A stretch of 64,000 bases of DNA. Origin: Chryseobacterium sp. MYb264. Lineage in GTDB: Bacteria > Bacteroidota > Bacteroidia > Flavobacteriales > Weeksellaceae. Both the position numbers and the translations under genes were made by a program. Shown piece by piece: positions 44,683 through 51,567 of the stretch. The notes under the pieces were generated by a model. That model saw only the letters and a list, made by a program, of their open reading frames with translations, did no database searches and was not told the DNA's origin. The stretch spans positions 1,054,001 to 1,118,000 of the forward strand of contig NZ_CP142422.1 of NCBI RefSeq assembly GCF_035974275.1, in the 5' to 3' direction. Numbering within the stretch: position 1 is the stretch's first letter; every line of letters begins with the position of its first letter.

Positions 44683-45621
44683 TCAGGTGCGAAATTCTAA
44701 AGGCGTAATCGTTGTTTTCTTTTTAAAAAAGTTAGAAAAGTGCGCAATTTCTTCAAAACCTAGGGCGTAAGAAATCTCAGAAACCGTCCATTTTGTTTGT
44801 TTTAATAATATTTTTGCTTCCTGAATTAATCGATCAGCAATGAATTCGGTTGTGGTTTTTCCAGTGCTTTCTTTTAGTTTTTTATTTAAATAATTAACGT
44901 GAACAGCCAATCGATCGGCGTAATCCTTTGCTGTTTTCAATTGCAATCTCTGTTCTGAAGATTCTATAGGAAACTGCCTTTCCAATAATTCGATGAACAA
45001 AGAAACAACACGCAGCGAAGCGTCATTCGAGGTCGATAATTTCGAGGCAGGCTGTAATTTCTGACCATAATGAATAAGTTCAAGCACATAATTCCGAATC
45101 AAATCGTATTTAAAAATATAATCCGATTCTATTTCTTTTTTCATTTTAAAATACAACTGCTCGATCTCATCTGCCAGCTCATCATCAATTTCAAAAATCG
45201 GAACATTTCCCGGTTGAAAAATAGGTAAACTTTCGAGTGTGCTGTGAGACTTATCTTTAATGAAAAAATCTTCTGTAAACACGCAAAAACTCCCCGACTG
45301 ATTAGGATCTTCCGGAACCCAGTGATAAGGAACTTTCGGAGTCGCAAAAAGAAGGGCATTTTTCGTTATTGAAATCACTTTATCTGCATATTCTGCTCTG
45401 TTTCTGCCTCTTATTAAGCTTATCTTAAAATATCTTCTTCTGTTATAAGGCATTTCGGAAGTCATTCGTATTTTCTCAATCGTTTGAGCAATATCGAAAA
45501 CATTAAAATGCCCAATATCTTTATGAAGCCCTTTCGGAAAAATACTCTCCAGATCTTTTCCCAGCTTCGCCGTCATTTCCCGATAAAAATCTTCCAAAGA
45601 AGTATGAGCTATCTTTTCCAT
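44683..45621 (-). CDS. AraC-family transcriptional regulator
   Basis: 312 aa: N-terminal effector domain (YRREYFK-type start replaced by MPYNRRRYFKISLIRG...) and a C-terminal HTH pair (DYADRLAVHVNYLNKKLKE, then VSEISYALGFEEIAHFSNFFKK). Situated directly upstream of the SDR gene it probably controls. Ligand unknown. Confidence 0.92.
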   Translation of the reverse strand: MEKIAHTSLEDFYREMTAKLGKDLESIFPKGLHKDIGHFNVFDIAQTIEKIRMTSEMPYNRRRYFKISLIRGRNRAEYADKVISITKNALLFATPKVPYHWVPEDPNQSGSFCVFTEDFFIKDKSHSTLESLPIFQPGNVPIFEIDDELADEIEQLYFKMKKEIESDYIFKYDLIRNYVLELIHYGQKLQPASKLSTSNDASLRVVSLFIELLERQFPIESSEQRLQLKTAKDYADRLAVHVNYLNKKLKESTGKTTTEFIADRLIQEAKILLKQTKWTVSEISYALGFEEIAHFSNFFKKKTTITPLEFRT

Positions 45622-45740
45622 AATTGAACATTTGTAAAATTCAAATATACAAACTTATAGACACATGATAATAAATACATTATTTATTCTGACTATTGAA
45701 AATTTTTCTATAATTAGTGATTTACCATTAATATTTTTCT

Positions 45741-45748
45741 TATCTTAG
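45741..45748 (+). promoter_or_regulatory. -7-like element TATCTTAG of the peptide cluster
   Basis: TATCTTAG deviates from TAnnTTTG at one base, and lies 31 bp before the first peptide ATG. The identical octamer is at a near-identical distance upstream of the genes at 54366 and 54854. Confidence 0.5.
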
Positions 45749-45779
45749 TTTTAAGCTAAAATACTAAAAATCAAATACT

Positions 45780-45974
45780 ATGAAAGATTTACTTTTAACA
45801 AAAGGAAAGAAACTTAACAAAAAGCAATTGAAAACAATCGCTGGCGGATTATTAGACTGCATGCAGTCTGTAATCTGTACCGATCCACCATGTGAATTCT
45901 ATCCGCCAGATGATTACAGAGCCTGTACACAAATCTCAATAAGCTGTGCACAAAAGGTATGCAGACCACTTTAG
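45780..45974 (+). CDS. double-glycine-leader cysteine peptide 1
   Basis: 64 aa. Leader MKDLLLTKGKKLNKKQLKTIAGG ends in Gly-Gly, the classical cleavage site of peptidase-containing ABC exporters; the core LLDCMQSVICTDPPCEF... has six cysteines (27, 33, 38, 49, 56, 61), and its last three spacings (C-x6-C-x4-C) equal those of peptides 2-4. Probably a ribosomally made, exported bacteriocin-like or signalling peptide; no modifying enzyme is seen nearby. First of a four-gene tandem array. I do not recognise a named product. Confidence 0.8.
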   Translation: MKDLLLTKGKKLNKKQLKTIAGGLLDCMQSVICTDPPCEFYPPDDYRACTQISISCAQKVCRPL

Positions 45975-46012
45975 CAATTAAGATCAAACTAAATCATTAA
46001 AAATCAACAGTT

Positions 46013-46174
46013 ATGAAAAACCAAAATTTACAAAAAGGTAAAAAATTAAACAAAAAACAATTAAGAGTAATCTCAGGTGGACTTCAAATGTGCTACGACA
46101 AAGATTCAGGCGAATGTATCGCGTATGGAAAACGATGTGCAGAATTCCAATGTGTATACCCTATTTTACCATAA
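46013..46174 (+). CDS. double-glycine-leader cysteine peptide 2
   Basis: 53 aa, found by reading the sequence. Leader MKNQNLQKGKKLNKKQLRVISGG, core LQMCYDKDSGECIAYGKRC..., four cysteines at residues 27, 35, 42 and 47. It starts 38 bp after peptide 1 ends. Residues 6-23 are nearly those of peptide 1 and 3, showing recent tandem duplication. Ends VYPILP. Function unknown; bacteriocin-like by layout only. Confidence 0.85.
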   Translation: MKNQNLQKGKKLNKKQLRVISGGLQMCYDKDSGECIAYGKRCAEFQCVYPILP

Positions 46175-46200
46175 TTTAAATAAATCATAAAATTACAACT

Positions 46201-46347
46201 ATGAAAAATCAAAATTTACAAAAAGACAAAAAGCTTAACAAAAAAGAATTAAAAACCATCAAAGGCAGACTTCAGATGTGTTGGGATGCTTTTACAGGAG
46301 AATGTACCTCTTATGGCAGACAATGTGCCGAGGCTCAATGTAAATAG
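46201..46347 (+). CDS. cysteine peptide 3, 3' end altered by IS insertion
   Basis: 48 aa as it stands; leader MKNQNLQKDKKLNKKELKTIKGR with GR instead of GG at the cleavage site, core LQMCWDAFTGECTSYG... with cysteines again at 27, 35, 42, 47. The TAG stop straddles the edge of the IS (TA from the target, G from the IS). Without the IS, reading continues at 47820 for YSDPVFP then TAA at 47839-47841, giving 55 aa. So the gene is insertion-modified; loss of the seven-residue tail and the GR site both cast doubt on activity. Confidence 0.8.
   Translation: MKNQNLQKDKKLNKKELKTIKGRLQMCWDAFTGECTSYGRQCAEAQCK
46341..46346. repeat. 6-bp target-site duplication, left copy (TAAATA)
   Basis: TAAATA at the left edge of the IS; the same six bases follow its right end at 47814-47819. 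Confidence 0.8.
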
Positions 46348-47813
46348 TCGCTCCTTAAAAAGCTGTTTTTTGACTTTGAAAATTATATTTGCCTAAAAAG
46401 ATTCGGAGAACAAGTTCGAGCCAAAGAAGAATTTGTTGTTTGATTTGATTCAATCTCATCTTCAAATTGTATCCAATCCCTGCTAATAATGCATTATTAA
46501 TATCTCCAGCCACTCCTTTCAGGAAGTTTAATCCTAAGGAGTGGTTTCTTTTTAAATGAGAGATACAAGGTTCTATGGCTGCTCTTGCCCGGAATCTTAA
46601 TCTGGCTACTTGTTGCCCATATTTTGTTTTTTCTTTTTTTGCGGGAAGCAAAATTGCTGTTCCTTCCACTTCTTTGATTCCTTTAAATCCTCTGTCTGTA
46701 GTGGCTTTCGTAGGTCTTGTTCCGCCAACGGATTTTCTTACCCTCTCACTCTGTGCCAATGATTCTTCAAGAGTTTTACTATCGTGAGGATTGCCAGAAA
46801 ATCTCTTTACCGAGCTGATGATCCCTGTTTTCCGACCTCTTACTACTGCTACTTTTGTCCCAAACTCGTATGCTTTTCCCGATTTTCCTTTCGCAATACA
46901 CGCAACTTGTGGCTCGTGAAGACTGTAAATTTTATCTTTCGTGGTACGTTCTTGGGTGAGTGCTTTAAGGTAAATTTTAAAAACGTCTTCGTAGCCTTTC
47001 AAAACATCTTTAGGAAGTTTTCTTTCCAATTCCCGAAGAACTCTTTTACCAATCGTCCTGAGCTTTTTCCTCGCCATTTTTGCCTTCTTCTGTCTTCTGG
47101 GATGATGTCCAAAAAAAGCGTCCCGCAATAATTGTTTGCTCACTCTTCTGTAGCTTTGTCTTTGTACAACGCTCTCTTTTTCTGCTATTTTTCTACAATT
47201 GTCGATTACTTTTTTTGCTAATTTGGCATCGGTAGGAAAGGTAATGTTCTTCTCCTGAACCGTCGTATCTACCTGAACTTCATCTTCTGTTTTGGCTTTG
47301 GGATGGAGAGAAACGCTTTGTCCCAAAAGAAATTCCAAACCCTTATCTCCAATTCTTTTTCTGAAGTGTACAAAATTGCTCGGATCGAAAGGCTGCTCTG
47401 TCTGGAAAAAGGTTTCTCCGGTAAAATATTGCCAATACGCATTCTCAATCCATCTCTCTATTACACTTTCATCACTTTCTTTAAACATTTCCTTGAGCAA
47501 AAGCATTCCTGCTATTTTACGGATAGCAATAGAAGGTCTTCCGTTTTCTGAAAATAATTTCTCAAACTCTGACTCCATTTTATCCCAGGAAATCTCCCCA
47601 GCTAATTTTACCACCGGATGCTCCATATTAATAAGCTCCGTAAGCCTGGTCTTGAATAAATTCTGCTGTAAATCCTCTCTTATTTTGCCTAACATTTTGC
47701 CACTTTTTATATCCTAAAAATACAATTTATTGCAATTTTTTACAACGATTTTTTACGAAATATAAGTGCATAAAACTGATAATCAAAATATTACTTGGTT
47801 TTTAAGGAATGAC
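46347..47813 (-). mobile_element. IS5-type insertion sequence inside peptide gene 3, 1467 bp
   Basis: Imperfect terminal inverted repeats: left GTCGCTCCTTAAAAAGC (46347-46363) and right, read inward, GTCATTCCTTAAAAACC (47813-47797), 14 of 17 matching. One intact transposase gene. 6-bp target duplication. Its insertion separates peptide gene 4 from the promoter of genes 1-3. Confidence 0.88.
46355..47695 (-). CDS. IS5-family DDE transposase
   Basis: 446 aa. N-terminal DUF772 region (GRPSIAIRKIAGMLLLKEMFKESDESVIERWIENAYWQYFTG), then DDE core: Asp in VQVDTTVQEKN, Asp in ATTDRGFKG and Glu in AIEPCISHLKRNHSLGLNFLKG. Intact. The stop codon lies within the left terminal repeat. A 6-bp duplication is not one of the sizes I associate with main IS5 subgroups, so the family name rests on the protein. 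Confidence 0.9.
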   Translation of the reverse strand: MLGKIREDLQQNLFKTRLTELINMEHPVVKLAGEISWDKMESEFEKLFSENGRPSIAIRKIAGMLLLKEMFKESDESVIERWIENAYWQYFTGETFFQTEQPFDPSNFVHFRKRIGDKGLEFLLGQSVSLHPKAKTEDEVQVDTTVQEKNITFPTDAKLAKKVIDNCRKIAEKESVVQRQSYRRVSKQLLRDAFFGHHPRRQKKAKMARKKLRTIGKRVLRELERKLPKDVLKGYEDVFKIYLKALTQERTTKDKIYSLHEPQVACIAKGKSGKAYEFGTKVAVVRGRKTGIISSVKRFSGNPHDSKTLEESLAQSERVRKSVGGTRPTKATTDRGFKGIKEVEGTAILLPAKKEKTKYGQQVARLRFRARAAIEPCISHLKRNHSLGLNFLKGVAGDINNALLAGIGYNLKMRLNQIKQQILLWLELVLRIFLGKYNFQSQKTAF

Positions 47814-47819
47814 TAAATA
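47814..47819. repeat. 6-bp target-site duplication, right copy (TAAATA)
   Basis: Direct copy of 46341-46346; followed by the stranded last codons of peptide gene 3 (47820-47841). Confidence 0.8.
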
Positions 47820-47890
47820 TTCTGATCCAGTTTTTCCTTAATAACTCGGATTTTAAACAACAAAATTAATAATTCACAAAATCAAAAAAC

Positions 47891-48058
47891 ATGAAAAATC
47901 ACAACTTACCACAAGGCAAAAAGCTTAACAAAAAAGAATTAAGAGTTATTACCGGAGGCTTGAGAGACTGTATCGATCCTCAAACCGGCGGATGTAAAAT
48001 TATCTCGATCGGATGCGCACAATTGGAATGCAGGCCACAAATAAACCCTATCGAGTAA
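47891..48058 (+). CDS. double-glycine-leader cysteine peptide 4
   Basis: 55 aa. Leader MKNHNLPQGKKLNKKELRVITGG, core LRDCIDPQTGGCKIISIGC..., cysteines at 27, 35, 42, 47 as in peptides 2 and 3; tail RPQINPIE. Before the IS arrived it would have begun 49 bp after the end of peptide 3 and so was last in the four-gene unit. Now it depends on read-through from the IS or its own promoter; I see none that is convincing. Confidence 0.82.
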   Translation: MKNHNLPQGKKLNKKELRVITGGLRDCIDPQTGGCKIISIGCAQLECRPQINPIE

Positions 48059-48081
48059 TAATATTAAAAAAAAAAAAAAAG

Positions 48082-48115
48082 AATACCATTCATTAACCCT
48101 AATGGTATTTTTTAA
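48082..48115 (+). terminator. terminator of the peptide array
   Basis: AATACCATT...AATGGTATT stem then TTTTT. It is preceded by a run of 15 A residues (48066-48080). Confidence 0.8.
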
Positions 48116-48117
48116 GC

Positions 48118-48152
48118 AAAAAACGCTCCCAAAATACATCGGAAGCGTTTTT
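48118..48152 (-). terminator. terminator of ychF
   Basis: AAAACGCTCCC...GGAAGCGTTTTT stem; T run on the minus strand. Lies back to back with the peptide-array terminator. Confidence 0.75.
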
Positions 48153-48177
48153 CATTTATAACTAACTTTAATATTTC

Positions 48178-49269
48178 TTATACGTTGAATCTAAAGTGCA
48201 TGATGTCGCCATCTTTCACGATATATTCTTTACCTTCTACAGAAAGTTTTCCTGCTTCTTTGATCTTTACTTCAGAACCATACGTCATATAATCATCAAA
48301 CTTGATAACTTCTGCACGAATGAACCCTTTTTCAAAATCTGTGTGGATTACTCCAGCAGCCTGAGGCGCCGTCCAACCTTGTCCGATTGTCCAAGCTCTC
48401 ACTTCTTTAACACCAGCTGTAAAATACGTCTGAAGCTTCAATAAATCGTAAGCCTTTCTGATCAAACGGTTTACACCCGGCTCCGTAAGACCAAGCTCTT
48501 CAAGGAAAATTTCTCTTTCTTCGAAAGTTTCAAGTTCGTTGATATCGGCTTCAATCTGAGCAGCTAAAACGACCACTTCAGCGCCTTCACCTTTTGCCAT
48601 TTCCTCGATCTTCCCGATCCATTCGTTTCCGTTTTTAATTGAATTTTCATCCACATTACAAACGTAAAGAACAGGCTTATTTGTCAGCAACTGAACTTCT
48701 CCTATTACAGATTTAGCAAAATCATCCGTTGCGAATTCTCTAGCATTTTTACCATCTTCTAAGAATTTCTGAAGATTCTGAAGCGTTTCATACGTCAAAA
48801 TATCTTCTTTTTTTCCGGATTTGATGAACTTTTTCGCTTTCTCCACTGCTTTTCCAACAGTTTCCAAATCTTTTAATTGAAGTTCAATATCAATAATTTC
48901 TTTATCTCTTAAAGGATCTACCGAACCTTCTACGTGAATGATATTTCCGTTATCAAAACATCTCAAAACATGGATAATAGCCTCACACTCACGGATGTTA
49001 GCAAGAAACTGATTTCCTAAACCTTCTCCTTTGCTCGCTCCTTTTACAAGACCCGCAATATCTACGATCTCTACAACCGCCGGCAAAACTCTCTCCGGTT
49101 TTACTAATTTTTCCAGTTCAAACAATCTGTGATCCGGTACAGAAACTGTTCCCAAATTCGGCTCGATTGTACAGAAAGGATAATTGGCTGACTGAGCTTT
49201 TGCGTTGCTCAAACAGTTAAAAAGAGTTGATTTACCTACATTTGGTAAGCCTACGATTCCACATTTCAT
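48178..49269 (-). CDS. ychF: redox-regulated ATPase YchF
   Basis: 363 aa Obg-related P-loop protein that hydrolyses ATP and associates with ribosomes. Walker A GLPNVGKST, switch CTIEPNLG, G3 DIAGLVKGASKGEGLGNQFL and C-terminal TGS domain (TYFTAGVKEVRAWTIGQGWTAPQAAGVIHTDFEKGFIRAEV). Length and motifs are canonical. Confidence 0.96.
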   Translation of the reverse strand: MKCGIVGLPNVGKSTLFNCLSNAKAQSANYPFCTIEPNLGTVSVPDHRLFELEKLVKPERVLPAVVEIVDIAGLVKGASKGEGLGNQFLANIRECEAIIHVLRCFDNGNIIHVEGSVDPLRDKEIIDIELQLKDLETVGKAVEKAKKFIKSGKKEDILTYETLQNLQKFLEDGKNAREFATDDFAKSVIGEVQLLTNKPVLYVCNVDENSIKNGNEWIGKIEEMAKGEGAEVVVLAAQIEADINELETFEEREIFLEELGLTEPGVNRLIRKAYDLLKLQTYFTAGVKEVRAWTIGQGWTAPQAAGVIHTDFEKGFIRAEVIKFDDYMTYGSEVKIKEAGKLSVEGKEYIVKDGDIMHFRFNV

Positions 49270-49394
49270 ATTGTAAAATTCTAAGTTTTATGTTTAATGT
49301 TCTCAGTTTAATAAAATTCAACTTTACATTTTGAATTCTTAAACCTTAAACTTTCAGCGTGCAAAGATAGTGATTTTAAAGGGAGATTCATAAT

Positions 49395-49429
49395 AAAAAA
49401 ATCTGCCAGTATTCTGACAGATTTTCAAT
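49395..49429 (-). terminator. terminator of the DUF4468-like gene (35-bp duplicate 1)
   Basis: AATCTGCCAG...CTGACAGATT stem with a T run on the minus strand. All 35 bp are identical to 50101-50135. Confidence 0.75.
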
Positions 49430-49486
49430 TCGTTAATTTAAAAATCGTTTATATACTTTCATTATAAAGTAAATACAATATCCACA

Positions 49487-50023
49487 TTACCAATCATTAT
49501 TTTTATTTTCAACCAAATCTTTTTTGAAATTTTTTATAAAAGTATTTGTAAATGCTTCCGCAAACATGACAGCATTTTGAAATCGAACAATCCCTCTACT
49601 ATTAAAAAAATTTCCAATTGTTGCCACATTATTGTTATCTGTATTTCTTAAATTTACAAAACTAGGCCTGATCATAATTTTACCATCTTTAAAATTGATC
49701 TCATATCTGTTTACAACCCTCCAAACATTAGGACCTTCTCTATTAATAAAAATAGTTCTAGATGTTTGGCTCATAATATTTAAAACAATTTGCTCATTTT
49801 CTAACTCTACATATTGCTCATTCAACAACTCTTTATATAGCTTATTAACATTCTCTTTTACAATTTTAAAAAGATACTCTTTTTTATGTCCCTGAAAATC
49901 AATCACAACATAATTCTTAGTATTATCTTCCTTTAATTTATAATTTGCCTCTGTTAATATAAATTCTTGCGAAAAAGCAAAATTAGCTAATAGCAATACA
50001 ATCAGTAAAAATATTTTTCTCAT
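49487..50023 (-). CDS. secreted DUF4468-like hypothetical protein
   Basis: 178 aa from ATG 50023 (an upstream TTG is unlikely). Signal peptide MRKIFLLIVLLLANFAFSQ, then an alpha/beta domain whose text (YVVIDFQGHKKEYLFKIVKENVNKLYK..., MSQTSRTIFINR) resembles DUF4468 (TBP-like fold) found in Bacteroidota secreted proteins. No catalytic residues evident. A TATATTTG -7 element lies on the minus strand at 50038-50045. The gene is bracketed by identical terminators. Confidence 0.7.
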   Translation of the reverse strand: MRKIFLLIVLLLANFAFSQEFILTEANYKLKEDNTKNYVVIDFQGHKKEYLFKIVKENVNKLYKELLNEQYVELENEQIVLNIMSQTSRTIFINREGPNVWRVVNRYEINFKDGKIMIRPSFVNLRNTDNNNVATIGNFFNSRGIVRFQNAVMFAEAFTNTFIKNFKKDLVENKNNDW

Positions 50024-50037
50024 AGTTATTATTTTTA

Positions 50038-50045
50038 CAAATATA
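50038..50045 (-). promoter_or_regulatory. -7 element of the DUF4468-like gene
   Basis: TATATTTG on the minus strand, 14 bp before the ATG at 50023. Confidence 0.5.
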
Positions 50046-50100
50046 GCCAATCTACACCATCAGACTTTATGGGAAACAGTAATCAAGACTATTAAAAATC

Positions 50101-50135
50101 AAAAAAATCTGCCAGTATTCTGACAGATTTTCAAT
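50101..50135 (-). terminator. terminator of ferritin (35-bp duplicate 2)
   Basis: Same 35 bp as 49395-49429, 24 bp after the ferritin stop. Confidence 0.75.
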
Positions 50136-50159
50136 AATTTAAATTTCACCAAACGGTTT

Positions 50160-50711
50160 TTATGGATTATCTCCTGTAGCTTCCTGAGCCAAAGGAACAC
50201 CATTCGGTGCGCTTTGTAAAGTTTTATCTAAAGTAAACAGAGATTCGTCCGTAGCTCTGTCTCCACCTGCTATTTTCAATTTATCGATCAGGTTCTGAGC
50301 CAGTGTTTCCTCTTCAATTTGTTCCTGAACAAACCACTGCATGAAATTCCATGTTGCCCAGTCTTTTTCCTCTAATGAAAGATCTACAATTCTATAAATT
50401 GCCGTTGTGTTATCTACTTCATGTTTAAAAACGCCATCGAAACACTCCGTTAAATTTTTAGGATCTGCAGGCGGCGCGGGAATCGTATCAACTTTAGGCT
50501 TTCCACCGCGGTTTAACACATATTCCATAAACTTAATTGAATGATTTCTTTCCTCCTGAGCATGTCTATACAAAAAATTAGCAATTCCCTGATATCCTTT
50601 ATCATCCGCCCAGATTCCGTACGATAAAAAAACGTGTGAAGCATGAATTTCTTTGTTCATTTGGTCGCTCAATGCTTTTTCGATAGTCTCGGAAAGTCTT
50701 TTAGTATTCAT
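50160..50711 (-). CDS. non-haem ferritin
   Basis: 183-aa iron-storage protein forming a 24-subunit cage. Four-helix bundle with ferroxidase ligands in KEIHASHVFLSYG, AQEERNHSIKFMEY and EQIEEETLAQNLID. A 15-residue C-terminal extension (APNGVPLAQEATGDNP) beyond the usual 165-170 aa is seen also in other Bacteroidota. Stands alone. Confidence 0.94.
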   Translation of the reverse strand: MNTKRLSETIEKALSDQMNKEIHASHVFLSYGIWADDKGYQGIANFLYRHAQEERNHSIKFMEYVLNRGGKPKVDTIPAPPADPKNLTECFDGVFKHEVDNTTAIYRIVDLSLEEKDWATWNFMQWFVQEQIEEETLAQNLIDKLKIAGGDRATDESLFTLDKTLQSAPNGVPLAQEATGDNP

Positions 50712-50911
50712 AATGTATATTTTTAGTTGTGATTAATGAATACGATACAAAAATGGTTCCGAGAAGTTTTCAATTTAAATCAAATCAGAGAATATAAATT
50801 TATAATTTATTGAATTACTTTATTTTAAGTTAATAATTTATAGTTATTCTAAACTTCTTTTGCTATTCTGAATGCTTTTTTTTTATTCATTGACTTGTTT
50901 AAATTTTTTAT
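50712..50911. other. gene-free AT-rich region
   Basis: Upstream region of the ferritin gene; no coding sequence or hairpin is supported. Together with the two repeats that follow it makes a 557-bp gap. Confidence 0.5.
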
Positions 50912-51018
50912 GAGTTTAATCCCGCTTTCCGCTATATCTTTTTCATTACGGCTTCCGCTTTGCTCCAGCCGCAACAAAAAAGGATGCCGCTGCAATCGGG
51001 GCTAGCAATGTTGTCGTT
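50912..51018 (+). repeat. dispersed intergenic element, copy D
   Basis: Plus-oriented: TTTAATCCCGCTTTCCGCT at the left, GCTGCAATCGGGGCTAG at the right, then CAATGTTGTCG, as GGATGTTGTCA after copy A. The middle is an inverted repeat on TTTTTCATTACGGC and GCCGCAACAAAAAAGG. Confidence 0.7.
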
Positions 51019-51117
51019 TAAGTATTGGGAAATATTTTCAGAGTTTGAAATTAAAAAGTTTAATTATGAAGTACATTTGACTAATTACCATTGATTATTT
51101 ATCATTTATCTACATGA

Positions 51118-51177
51118 ACCACCCCGACAAAAATTCTTGCAAATTTTTGCCACCCCTCCTCTGGAGGAGAATTTTTT
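51118..51177 (+). repeat. double-hairpin intergenic element, copy 2
   Basis: ACCCCG-A, hairpin CAAAAATT-cttgc-AAATTTTTG, CCACCCCT, hairpin CTCCT-ctgg-AGGAG, GAATTTTTT. Same architecture as 12191-12244 with different stems. A 25-codon reading frame here is made only of this repeat. Confidence 0.6.
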
Positions 51178-51268
51178 GTGAGCGGTTTTAAATCCATAAA
51201 CAACTGGTTTACTTTAAATTAATTATTGTTATTTTTAAACAGTATTAATCAAGTCAAAAATAATAATC

Positions 51269-51439
51269 ATGAAAAATGTAAAAAAACTCAACAGAAACGA
51301 AATGAAAACAGTTTCAGGAAACGGATTATTAGATCCTGTCTGCAAACTTCTTTGCTCTTTGGCAGATTCCGGGCTGCTGAATCTCACCGATATTCAGTCA
51401 TTTTTATGTCCGGATTTAGATTGTGCAAACGCTAATTAA
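51269..51439 (+). CDS. GNG-leader cysteine peptide (short relative of the Gly-repeat peptides)
   Basis: 56 aa. The first 22 residues, MKNVKKLNRNEMKTVSGNGLLD, match the leaders of the Gly-repeat peptides at 54366 and 54854 almost residue for residue. The core has four cysteines (25, 29, 47, 52: C-x3-C-x17-C-x4-C) and no Gly repeat. By layout an exported bacteriocin-like peptide whose GG-type site is GNG. Stands alone, between repeats and a terminator. No family name recognised. Confidence 0.75.
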   Translation: MKNVKKLNRNEMKTVSGNGLLDPVCKLLCSLADSGLLNLTDIQSFLCPDLDCANAN

Positions 51440-51519
51440 AGGAAGTAAAAAGTAAAAAGATTCAAGTAGTGAAGTTGAAATTTTCACATTACTACAACAA
51501 TCAATTCATTAAAAAAAAC

Positions 51520-51546
51520 AAACCGGCTCTTATGAACCGGTTTTTA
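51520..51546. terminator. bidirectional terminator
   Basis: AAACCGG...CCGGTTT with A and T runs, between the 51269 peptide gene and the convergent glycosidase gene. Confidence 0.8.
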
Positions 51547-51567
51547 TATTGAATAAAATTCTAAATT

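Noticed and set aside
46784..47717. Plus-strand frames across the IS5-type transposase
   Set aside because: Shadows of the intact DDE transposase; no start context or homology.
48066..48080. Run of 15 A residues as a phase-variation tract
   Set aside because: It is downstream of the last peptide gene and just before a terminator, not in a coding region or promoter spacer.
51114..51191. 25-codon frame beginning MNHPDKNS
   Set aside because: Composed only of the double-hairpin repeat; no independent support.
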